Shown in pieces: positions 36,101-48,100 of a stretch of DNA of 64,000 nucleotides (position 1 is the first letter of the stretch; each line of letters begins with the position of its first letter). Below the pieces are notes generated by a model. That model had not been told where the DNA came from. It saw only the letters and a list, made by a program, of their open reading frames with translations, and ran no database searches. The position numbers and the translations under genes are program-made. The DNA lies in NCBI GenBank assembly GCA_037349105.1, contig JAYJMM010000042.1:723501-787500 (forward strand). Direction: 5' to 3'. The stretch is from Limnomonas spitsbergensis (Eukaryota; Chlorophyta; Chlorophyceae; Chlamydomonadales).

Positions 36101-39100
36101 GGTGGGAAGGGGATTGCCCTGATAGCTCAGGGTTTGGGGGAAGACAGGTGGGAAGGGGATTGCCCTGATAGCTCAGGGTTTGGGGGAAGACAGGTGGGAA
36201 GGGGATTGCCCTACAGCTCAGGGTTTGGGGGAAGACAGGTGGGAAGGGGATTGCCCTGATAGCTCAGGGTTTGGGGGAAGACAGGTGGGAAGGGGATTGC
36301 CCTGACAGCTCAGGGTTTGGGGGAAGACAGGTGGGAAGGGGATTGCCCTGATAGCTCAGGGTTTGGGGGAAGACAGGTGGGAAGGGGATTGCCCTGATAG
36401 CTCAGGGTTTGGGGGAAGACAGGTGGGAAGGGGATTGCCCTGACAGCTCAGGGTTTGGGGGAAGACAGGTGGGAAGGGGATTGCCCTGACAGCTCAGGGT
36501 TTGGGGGAAGACAGGTGGGAAGGGGATTGCCCTGATAGCTCAGGGTTTGGGGGAAGACAGGTGGGAAGGGGATTGCCCTGATAGCTCAGGATTTGGGGGA
36601 AGACAGGTGGGAAGGGGATTGCCCTGACAGCTCAGGGTTTGGGGGAAGACAGGTGGGAAGGGGATTGCCCTGATAGCTCAGGGTTTGGGGGAAGACAGGT
36701 GGGAAGGGGATTGCCCTGATAGCTCAGGGTTTGGGGGAAGACAGGTGGGAAGGGGATTGCCCTGATAGCTCAGGGTTTGGGGGAAGACAGGTGGGAAGGG
36801 GATTGCCCTGACAGCTCAGGGTTTGGGGGAAGACAGGTGGGAAGGGGATTGCCCTGACCGCTCAGGGTTTGGGGGAAGACAGGTGGGAAGGGGATTGCCC
36901 TGATAGCTCAGGGTTTGGGGGAAGACAGGTGGGAAGGGGATTGCCCTGACAGCTCAGGGTTTGGGGGAAGACAGGTGGGAAGGGGATTGCCCTGACAGCT
37001 CAGGGTTTGGGGGAAGACAGGTGGGAAGGGGATTGCCCTGATAGCTCAGGGTTTGGGGGAAGACAGGTGGGAAGGGGATTGCCCTGATAGCTCAGGGTTT
37101 GGGGGAAGACAGGTGGGAAGGGGATTGCCCTGATAGCTCAGGGTTTGGGGGAAGACAGGTGGGAAGGGGATTGCCCTGACAGCTCAGGGTTTGGGGGAAG
37201 ACAGGTGGGAAGGGGATTGCCCTGATAGCTCAGGGTTTGGGGGAAGACAGGTGGGAAGGGGATTGCCCTGACAGCTCAGGGTTTGGGGGAAGACAGGTGG
37301 GAAGGGGATTGCCCTGACAGCTCAGGGTTTGGGGGAAGACAGGTGGGAAGGGGATTGCCCTGATAGCTCAGGGTTTGGGGGAAGACAGGTGGGAAGGGGA
37401 TTGCCCTGATAGCTCAGGGTTTGGGGGAAGACAGGTGGGAAGGGGATTGCCCTGATAGCTCAGGGTTTGGGGGAAGACAGGTGGGAAGGGGATTGCCCTG
37501 ATAGCTCAGGGTTTGGGGGAAGACAGGTGGGAAGGGGATTGCCCTGACAGCTCAGGGTTTGGGGGAAGACAGGTGGGAAGGGGATTGCCCTGACAGCTCA
37601 GGGTTTGGGGGAAGACAGGTGGGAAGGGGATTGCCCTGATAGCTCAGGGTTTGGGGGAAGACAGGTGGGAAGGGGATTGCCCTGATAGCTCAGGGTTTGG
37701 GGGAAGACAGGTGGGAAGGGGATTGCCCTGATAGCTCAGGGTTTGGGGGAAGACAGGTGGGAAGGGGATTGCCCTGATAGCTCAGGATTTGGGGGAAGAC
37801 AGGTGGGAAGGGGATTGCCGTGACCGCTCAGGGTTTGGGGGAAGACAGGTGGGAAGGGGATTGCCCTGACAGCTCAGGGTTTGGGGGAAGACAGGTGGGA
37901 AGGGGATTGCCCTGATAGCTCAGGGTTTGGGGGAAGACAGGTGGGAAGGGGATTGCCCTGATAGCTCAGGGTTTGGGGGAAGACAGGTGGGAAGGGGATT
38001 GCCCTGACAGCTCAGGGTTTGGGGGAAGACAGGTGGGAAGGGGATTGCCCTGACAGCTCAGGGTTTGGGGGAAGACAGGTGGGAAGGGGATTGCCCTGAT
38101 AGCTCAGGGTTTGGGGGAAGACAGGTGGGAAGGGGATTGCCCTGATAGCTCAGGGTTTGGGGGAAGACAGGTGGGAAGGGGATTGCCCTACAGCTCAGGG
38201 TTTGGGGGAAGACAGGTGGGAAGGGGATTGCCCTGATAGCTCAGGGTTTGGGGGAAGACAGGTGGGAAGGGGATTGCCCTGACAGCTCAGGGTTTGGGGG
38301 AAGACAGGTGGGAAGGGGATTGCCCTGATAGCTCAGGGTTTGGGGGAAGACAGGTGGGAAGGGGATTGCCCTGATAGCTCAGGGTTTGGGGGAAGACAGG
38401 TGGGAAGGGGATTGCCCTGACAGCTCAGGGTTTGGGGGAAGACAGGTGGGAAGGGGATTGCCCTGACAGCTCAGGGTTTGGGGGAAGACAGGTGGGAAGG
38501 GGATTGCCCTGATAGCTCAGGGTTTGGGGGAAGACAGGTGGGAAGGGGATTGCCCTGATAGCTCAGGATTTGGGGGAAGACAGGTGGGAAGGGGATTGCC
38601 CTGACAGCTCAGGGTTTGGGGGAAGACAGGTGGGAAGGGGATTGCCCTGATAGCTCAGGGTTTGGGGGAAGACAGGTGGGAAGGGGATTGCCCTGATAGC
38701 TCAGGGTTTGGGGGAAGACAGGTGGGAAGGGGATTGCCCTGATAGCTCAGGGTTTGGGGGAAGACAGGTGGGAAGGGGATTGCCCTGACAGCTCAGGGTT
38801 TGGGGGAAGACAGGTGGGAAGGGGATTGCCCTGACCGCTCAGGGTTTGGGGGAAGACAGGTGGGAAGGGGATTGCCCTGATAGCTCAGGGTTTGGGGGAA
38901 GACAGGTGGGAAGGGGATTGCCCTGACAGCTCAGGGTTTGGGGGAAGACAGGTGGGAAGGGGATTGCCCTGACAGCTCAGGGTTTGGGGGAAGACAGGTG
39001 GGAAGGGGATTGCCCTGATAGCTCAGGGTTTGGGGGAAGACAGGTGGGAAGGGGATTGCCCTGATAGCTCAGGGTTTGGGGGAAGACAGGTGGGAAGGGG

Positions 39101-42100
39101 ATTGCCCTGATAGCTCAGGGTTTGGGGGAAGACAGGTGGGAAGGGGATTGCCCTGACAGCTCAGGGTTTGGGGGAAGACAGGTGGGAAGGGGATTGCCCT
39201 GACCGCTCAGGGTTTGGGGGAAGACAGGTGGGAAGGGGATTGCCCTGATAGCTCAGGGTTTGGGGGAAGACAGGTGGGAAGGGGATTGCCCTGATAGCTC
39301 AGGATTTGGGGGAAGACAGGTGGGAAGGGGATTGCCCTGACAGCTCAGGGTTTGGGGGAAGACAGGTGGGAAGGGGATTGCCCTGATAGCTCAGGGTTTG
39401 GGGGAAGACAGGTGGGAAGGGGATTGCCCTGATAGCTCAGGGTTTGGGGGAAGACAGGTGGGAAGGGGATTGCCCTGACCGCTCAGGGTTTGGGGGAAGA
39501 CAGGTGGGAAGGGGATTGCCCTGATAGCTCAGGGTTTGGGGGAAGACAGGTGGGAAGGGGATTGCCCTGACCGCTCAGGGTTTGGGGGAAGACAGGTGGG
39601 AAGGGGATTGCCCTGACCGCTCAGGGTTTGGGGGAAGACAGGTGGGAAGGGGATTGCCCTGACCGCTCAGGGTTTGGGGGAAGACAGGTGGGAAGGGGAT
39701 TGCCCTGATAGCTCAGGGTTTGGGGGAAGACAGGTGGGAAGGGGATTGCCCTGATAGCTCAGGGTTTGGGGGAAGACAGGTGGGAAGGGGATTGCCCTGA
39801 TAGCTCAGGGTTTGGGGGAAGACAGGTGGGAAGAGGATTGCCCTGACAGCTCAGGGTTTGGGGGAAGACAGGTGGGAAGGGGATTGCCCTGATAGCTCAG
39901 GGTTTGGGGGAAGACAGGTGGGAAGGGGATTGCCCTGACCGCTCAGGGTTTGGGGGAAGACAGGTGGGAAGGGGATTGCCCTGATAGCTCAGGGTTTGGG
40001 GGAAGACAGGTGGGAAGGGGATTGCCCTGATAGCTCAGGGTTTGGGGGAAGACAGGTGGGAAGGGGATTGCCCTGACCGCTCAGGGTTTGGGGGAAGACA
40101 GGTGGGAAGGGGATTGCCCTGACCGCTCAGGGTTTGGGGGAAGACAGGTGGGAAGGGGATTGCCCTGATAGCTCAGGGTTTGGGGGAAGACAGGTGGGAA
40201 GGGGATTGCCCTGACCGCTCAGGGTTTGGGGGAAGACAGGTGGGAAGGGGATTGCCCTGACCGCTCAGGGTTTGGGGGAAGACAGGTGGGAAGGGGATTG
40301 CCCTGACCGCTCAGGGTTTGGGGGAAGACAGGTGGGAAGGGGATTGCCCTGACCGCTCAGGGTTTGGGGGAAGACAGGTGGGAAGGGGATTGCCCTGACC
40401 GCTCAGGGTTTGGGGGAAGACAGGTGGGAAGAGGATTGCCCTGATAGCTCAGGGTTTGGGGGAAGACAGGTGGGAAGGGGATTGCCCTGACCGCTCAGGG
40501 TTTGGGGGAAGACAGGTGGGAAGGGGATTGCCCTGACCGCTCAGGGTTTGGGGGAAGACAGGTGGGAAGGGGATTGCCCTAACCGCTCAGGGTTTGGGGG
40601 AAGACAGGTGGGAAGGGGATTGCCCTGACCGCTCAGGGTTTGGGGGAAGACAGGTGGGAAGAGGATTGCCCTGATAGCTCAGGGTTTGGGGGAAGACAGG
40701 TGGGAAGGGGATTGCCCTGACCGCTCAGGGTTTGGGGGAAGACAGGTGGGAAGGGGATTGCCCTGATAGCTCAGGGTTTGGGGGAAGACAGGTGGGAAGG
40801 GGATTGCCCTGACCGCTCAGGGTTTGGGGGAAGACAGGTGGGAAGAGGATTGCCCTGATAGCTCAGGGTTTGGGGGAAGACAGGTGGGAAGGGGATTGCC
40901 CTGACCGCTCAGGGTTTGGGGGAAGACAGGTGGGAAGGGGATTGCCCTGACCGCTCAGGGTTTGGGGGAAGACAGGTGGGAAGGGGATTGCCCTGACCGC
41001 TCAGGGTTTGGGGGAAGACAGGTGGGAAGAGGATTGCCCTGATAGCTCAGGGTTTGGGGGAAGACAGGTGGGAAGGGGATTGCCCTGACCGCTCAGGGTT
41101 TGGGGGAAGACAGGTGGGAAGGGGATTGCCCTGACCGCTCAGGGTTTGGGGGAAGACAGGTGGGAAGAGGATTGCCCTGATAGCTCAGGGTTTGGGGGAA
41201 GACAGGTGGGAAGGGGATTGCCCTGATAGCTCAGGGTTTGGGGGAAGACAGGTGGGAAGAGGATTGCCCTGATAGCTCAGGGTTTGGGGGAAGACAGGTG
41301 GGAAGGGGATTGCCCTGATAGCTCAGGGTTTGGGGGAAGACAGGTGGGAAGAGGATTGCCCTGACAGCTCAGGGTTTGGGGGAAGACAGGTGGGAAGGGG
41401 ATTGCCCTGACCGCTCAGGGTTTGGGGGAAGACAGGTGGGAAGAGGATTGCCCTGACAGCTCAGGGTTTGGGGGAAGACAGGTGGGAAGAGGATTGCCCT
41501 GATAGCTCAGGGTTTGGGGGAAGACAGGTGGGAAGGGGATTGCCCTGATAGCTCAGGGTTTGGGGGAAGACAGGTGGGAAGAGGATTGCCCTGATAGCTC
41601 AGGGTTTGGGGGAAGACAGGTGGGAAGGGGATTGCCCTGATAGCTCAGGGTTTGGGGGAAGACAGGTGGGAAGAGGATTGCCCTGACAGCTCAGGGTTTG
41701 GGGGAAGACAGGTGGGAAGGGGATTGCCCTGACCGCTCAGGGTTTGGGGGAAGACAGGTGGGAAGAGGATTGCCCTGACAGCTCAGGGTTTGGGGGAAGA
41801 CAGGTGGGAAGGGGATTGCCCTGACCGCTCAGGGTTTGGGGGAAGACAGGTGGGAAGGGGATTGCCCTGACAGCTCAGGGTTTGGGGGAAGACAGGTGGG
41901 AAGAGGATTGCCCTGATAGCTCAGGGTTTGGGGGAAGACAGGTGGGAAGGGGATTGCCCTGACCGCTCAGGGTTTGGGGGAAGACAGGTGGGAAGGGGAT
42001 TGCCCTGATAGCTCAGGGTTTGGGGGAAGACAGGTGGGAAGGGGATTGCCCTGACCGCTCAGGGTTTGGGGGAAGACAGGTGGGAAGAGGATTGCCCTGA

Positions 42101-45100
42101 TAGCTCAGGGTTTGGGGGAAGACAGGTGGGAAGGGGATTGCCCTGACCGCTCAGGGTTTGGGGGAAGACAGGTGGGAAGGGGATTGCCCTGACCGCTCAG
42201 GGTTTGGGGGAAGACAGGTGGGAAGGGGATTGCCCTGACCGCTCAGGGTTTGGGGGAAGACAGGTGGGAAGAGGATTGCCCTGATAGCTCAGGGTTTGGG
42301 GGAAGACAGGTGGGAAGGGGATTGCCCTGACCGCTCAGGGTTTGGGGGAAGACAGGTGGGAAGGGGATTGCCCTGACCGCTCAGGGTTTGGGGGAAGACA
42401 GGTGGGAAGAGGATTGCCCTGATAGCTCAGGGTTTGGGGGAAGACAGGTGGGAAGGGGATTGCCCTGATAGCTCAGGGTTTGGGGGAAGACAGGTGGGAA
42501 GAGGATTGCCCTGATAGCTCAGGGTTTGGGGGAAGACAGGTGGGAAGGGGATTGCCCTGATAGCTCAGGGTTTGGGGGAAGACAGGTGGGAAGAGGATTG
42601 CCCTGACAGCTCAGGGTTTGGGGGAAGACAGGTGGGAAGGGGATTGCCCTGACCGCTCAGGGTTTGGGGGAAGACAGGTGGGAAGAGGATTGCCCTGACA
42701 GCTCAGGGTTTGGGGGAAGACAGGTGGGAAGAGGATTGCCCTGATAGCTCAGGGTTTGGGGGAAGACAGGTGGGAAGGGGATTGCCCTGATAGCTCAGGG
42801 TTTGGGGGAAGACAGGTGGGAAGAGGATTGCCCTGATAGCTCAGGGTTTGGGGGAAGACAGGTGGGAAGGGGATTGCCCTGATAGCTCAGGGTTTGGGGG
42901 AAGACAGGTGGGAAGAGGATTGCCCTGACAGCTCAGGGTTTGGGGGAAGACAGGTGGGAAGGGGATTGCCCTGACCGCTCAGGGTTTGGGGGAAGACAGG
43001 TGGGAAGAGGATTGCCCTGACAGCTCAGGGTTTGGGGGAAGACAGGTGGGAAGGGGATTGCCCTGACCGCTCAGGGTTTGGGGGAAGACAGGTGGGAAGG
43101 GGATTGCCCTGACAGCTCAGGGTTTGGGGGAAGACAGGTGGGAAGGGGATTGCCCTGATAGCTCAGGGTTTGGGGGAAGACAGGTGGGAAGAGGATTGCC
43201 CTGACAGCTCAGGGTTTGGGGGAAGACAGGTGGGAAGGGGATTGCCCTGACCGCTCAGGGTTTGGGGGAAGACAGGTGGGAAGGGGATTGCCCTGACCGC
43301 TCAGGGTTTGGGGGAAGACAGGTGGGAAGGGGATTGCCCTGATAGCTCAGGGTTTGGGGGAAGACAGGTGGGAAGAGGATTGCCCTGATAGCTCAGGGTT
43401 TGGGGGAAGACAGGTGGGAAGGGGATTGCCCTGATAGCTCAGGGTTTGGGGGAAGACAGGTGGGAAGGGGATTGCCCTGATAGCTCAGGGTTTGGGGGAA
43501 GACAGGTGGGAAGGGGATTGCCCTGATAGCTCAGGGTTTGGGGGAAGACAGGTGGGAAGGGGATTGCCCTGATAGCTCAGGGTTTGGGGGAAGACAGGTG
43601 GGAAGGGGATTGCCCTGACCGCTCAGGGTTTGGGGGAAGACAGGTGGGAAGGGGATTGCCCTGATAGCTCAGGGTTTGGGGGAAGACAGGTGGGAAGGGG
43701 ATTGCCCTGATAGCTCAGGGTTTGGGGGAAGACAGGTGGGAAGGGGATTGCCCTGATAGCTCAGGGTTTGGGGGAAGACAGGTGGGAAGGGGATTGCCCT
43801 GACCGCTCAGGGTTTGGGGGAAGACAGGTGGGAAGGGGATTGCCCTGACCGCTCAGGGTTTGGGGGAAGACAGGTGGGAAGGGGATTGCCCTGATAGCTC
43901 AGGGTTTGGGGGAAGACAGGTGGGAAGGGGATTGCCCTGACCGCTCAGGGTTTGGGGGAAGACAGGTGGGAAGGGGATTGCCCTGATAGCTCAGGGTTTG
44001 GGGGAAGACAGGTGGGAAGGGGATTGCCCTGATAGCTCAGGGTTTGGGGGAAGACAGGTGGGAAGGGGATTGCCCTGACAGCTCAGGGTTTGGGGGAAGA
44101 CAGGTGGGAAGGGGATTGCCCTGATAGCTCAGGGTTTGGGGGAAGACAGGTGGGAAGGGGATTGCCCTGACCGCTCAGGGTTTGGGGGAAGACAGGTGGG
44201 AAGAGGATTGCCCTGATAGCTCAGGGTTTGGGGGAAGACAGGTGGGAAGGGGATTGCCCTGACCGCTCAGGGTTTGGGGGAAGACAGGTGGGAAGAGGAT
44301 TGCCCTGACCGCTCAGGGTTTGGGGGAAGACAGGTGGGAAGGGGATTGCCCTGACCGCTCAGGGTTTGGGGGAAGACAGGTGGGAAGGGGATTGCCCTGA
44401 CAGCTCAGGGTTTGGGGGAAGACAGGTGGGAAGGGGATTGCCCTGATAGCTCAGGGTTTGGGGGAAGACAGGTGGGAAGGGGATTGCCCTGACAGCTCAG
44501 GGTTTGGGGGAAGACAGGTGGGAAGGGGATTGCCCTGATAGCTCAGGGTTTGGGGGAAGACAGGTGGGAAGAGGATTGCCCTGACAGCTCAGGGTTTGGG
44601 GGAAGACAGGTGGGAAGGGGATTGCCCTGACAGCTCAGGGTTTGGGGGAAGACAGGTGGGAAGGGGATTGCCCTGACCGCTCAGGGTTTGGGGGAAGACA
44701 GGTGGGAAGAGGATTGCCCTGACAGCTCAGGGTTTGGGGGAAGACAGGTGGGAAGAGGATTGCCCTGACAGCTCAGGGTTTGGGGGAAGACAGGTGGGAA
44801 GGGGATTGCCCTGACAGCTCAGGGTTTGGGGGAAGACAGGTGGGAAGGGGATTGCCCTGACCGCTCAGGGTTTGGGGGAAGACAGGTGGGAAGAGGATTG
44901 CCCTGATAGCTCAGGGTTTGGGGGAAGACAGGTGGGAAGGGGATTGCCCTGACCGCTCAGGGTTTGGGGGAAGACAGGTGGGAAGAGGATTGCCCTGACC
45001 GCTCAGGGTTTGGGGGAAGACAGGTGGGAAGGGGATTGCCCTGACCGCTCAGGGTTTGGGGGAAGACAGGTGGGAAGGGGATTGCCCTGACAGCTCAGGG

Positions 45101-48100
45101 TTTGGGGGAAGACAGGTGGGAAGGGGATTGCCCTGATAGCTCAGGGTTTGGGGGAAGACAGGTGGGAAGGGGATTGCCCTGACAGCTCAGGGTTTGGGGG
45201 AAGACAGGTGGGAAGGGGATTGCCCTGATAGCTCAGGGTTTGGGGGAAGACAGGTGGGAAGGGGATTGCCCTGACAGCTCAGGGTTTGGGGGAAGACAGG
45301 TGGGAAGGGGATTGCCCTGACCGCTCAGGGTTTGGGGGAAGACAGGTGGGAAGGGGATTGCCCTGACCGCTCAGGGTTTGGGGGAAGACAGGTGGGAAGG
45401 GGATTGCCCTGACAGCTCAGGGTTTGGGGGAAGACAGGTGGGAAGAGGATTGCCCTGATAGCTCAGGGTTTGGGGGAAGACAGGTGGGAAGAGGATTGCC
45501 CTGATAGCTCAGGGTTTGGGGGAAGACAGGTGGGAAGAGGATTGCCCTGATAGCTCAGGGTTTGGGGGAAGACAGGTGGGAAGGGGATTGCCCTGATAGC
45601 TCAGGGTTTGGGGGAAGACAGGTGGGAAGGGGATTGCCCTGACAGCTCAGGGTTTGGGGGAAGACAGGTGGGAAGAGGATTGCCCTGATAGCTCAGGGTT
45701 TGGGGGAAGACAGGTGGGAAGAGGATTGCCCTGATAGCTCAGGGTTTGGGGGAAGACAGGTGGGAAGAGGATTGCCCTGATAGCTCAGGGTTTGGGGGAA
45801 GACAGGTGGGAAGGGGATTGCCCTGATAGCTCAGGGTTTGGGGGAAGACAGGTGGGAAGGGGATTGCCCTGACAGCTCAGGGTTTGGGGGAAGACAGGTG
45901 GGAAGGGGATTGCCCTGACCGCTCAGGGTTTGGGGGAAGACAGGTGGGAAGGGGATTGCCCTGACCGCTCAGGGTTTGGGGGAAGACAGGTGGGAAGGGG
46001 ATTGCCCTGATAGCTCAGGGTTTGGGGGAAGACAGGTGGGAAGGGGATTGCCCTGACAGCTCAGGGTTTGGGGGAAGACAGGTGGGAAGGGGATTGCCCT
46101 GACCGCTCAGGGTTTGGGGGAAGACAGGTGGGAAGGGGATTGCCCTGACAGCTCAGGGTTTGGGGGAAGACAGGTGGGAAGGGGATTGCCCTGACCGCTC
46201 AGGGTTTGGGGGAAGACAGGTGGGAAGGGGATTGCCCTGACCGCTCAGGGTTTGGGGGAAGACAGGTGGGAAGAGGATTGCCCTGATAGCTCAGGGTTTG
46301 GGGGAAGACAGGTGGGAAGGGGATTGCCCTGATAGCTCAGGGTTTGGGGGAAGACAGGTGGGAAGGGGATTGCCCTGACAGCTCAGGGTTTGGGGGAAGA
46401 CAGGTGGGAAGGGGATTGCCCTGACCGCTCAGGATTTGGGGGAAGACAGGTGGGAAGGGGATTGCCCTGACCGCTCAGGGTTTGGGGGAAGACAGGTGGG
46501 AAGGGGATTGCCCTGATAGCTCAGGGTTTGGGGGAAGACAGGTGGGAAGGGGATTGCCCTGACAGCTCAGGGTTTGGGGGAAGACAGGTGGGAAGGGGAT
46601 TGCCCTGACCGCTCAGGGTTTGGGGGAAGACAGGTGGGAAGGGGATTGCCCTGATAGCTCAGGGTTTGGGGGAAGACAGGTGGGAAGGGGATTGCCCTGA
46701 CAGCTCAGGGTTTGGGGGAAGACAGGTGGGAAGGGGATTGCCCTGACAGCTCAGGGTTTGGGGGAAGACAGGTGGGAAGGGGATTGCCCTGACAGCTCAG
46801 GGTTTGGGGGAAGACAGGTGGGAAGGGGATTGCCCTGACAGCTCAGGGTTTGGGGGAAGACAGGTGGGAAGGGGATTGCCCTGACAGCTCAGGGTTTGGG
46901 GGAAGACAGGTGGGAAGAGGATTGCCCTGACCGCTCAGGGTTTGGGGGAAGACAGGTGGGAAGGGGATTGCCCTGATAGCTCAGGGTTTGGGGGAAGACA
47001 GGTGGGAAGGGGATTGCCCTGATAGCTCAGGGTTTGGGGGAAGACAGGTGGGAAGGGGATTGCCCTGACCGCTCAGGGTTTGGGGGAAGACAGGTGGGAA
47101 GGGGATTGCCCTGATAGCTCAGGGTTTGGGGGAAGACAGGTGGGAAGGGGATTGCCCTGATAGCTCAGGGTTTGGGGGAAGACAGGTGGGAAGGGGATTG
47201 CCCTGACAGCTCAGGGTTTGGGGGAAGACAGGTGGGAAGGGGATTGCCCTGATAGCTCAGGGTTTGGGGGAAGACAGGTGGGAAGGGGATTGCCCTGATA
47301 GCTCAGGGTTTGGGGGAAGACAGGTGGGAAGGGGATTGCCCTGACAGCTCAGGGTTTGGGGGAAGACAGGTGGGAAGGGGATTGCCCTGATAGCTCAGGG
47401 TTTGGGGGAAGACAGGTGGGAAGGGGATTGCCCTGACAGCTCAGGGTTTGGGGGAAGACAGGTGGGAAGGGGATTGCCCTGACCGCTCAGGGTTTGGGGG
47501 AAGACAGGTGGGAAGGGGATTGCCCTGATAGCTCAGGGTTTGGGGGAAGACAGGTGGGAAGGGGATTGCCCTGATAGCTCAGGGTTTGGGGGAAGACAGG
47601 TGGGAAGGGGATTGCCCTGATAGCTCAGGGTTTGGGGGAAGACAGGTGGGAAGGGGATTGCCCTGACCGCTCAGGGTTTGGGGGAAGACAGGTGGGAAGG
47701 GGATTGCCCTGACCGCTCAGGGTTTGGGGGAAGACAGGTGGGAAGAGGATTGCCCTGATAGCTCAGGGTTTGGGGGAAGACAGGTGGGAAGGGGATTGCC
47801 CTGACAGCTCAGGGTTTGGGGGAAGACAGGTGGGAAGGGGATTGCCCTGACCGCTCAGGGTTTGGGGGAAGACAGGTGGGAAGGGGATTGCCCTGACAGC
47901 TCAGGGTTTGGGGGAAGACAGGTGGGAAGGGGATTGCCCTGACCGCTCAGGGTTTGGGGGAAGACAGGTGGGAAGGGGATTGCCCTGACCGCTCAGGGTT
48001 TGGGGGAAGACAGGTGGGAAGAGGATTGCCCTGATAGCTCAGGGTTTGGGGGAAGACAGGTGGGAAGGGGATTGCCCTGATAGCTCAGGGTTTGGGGGAA

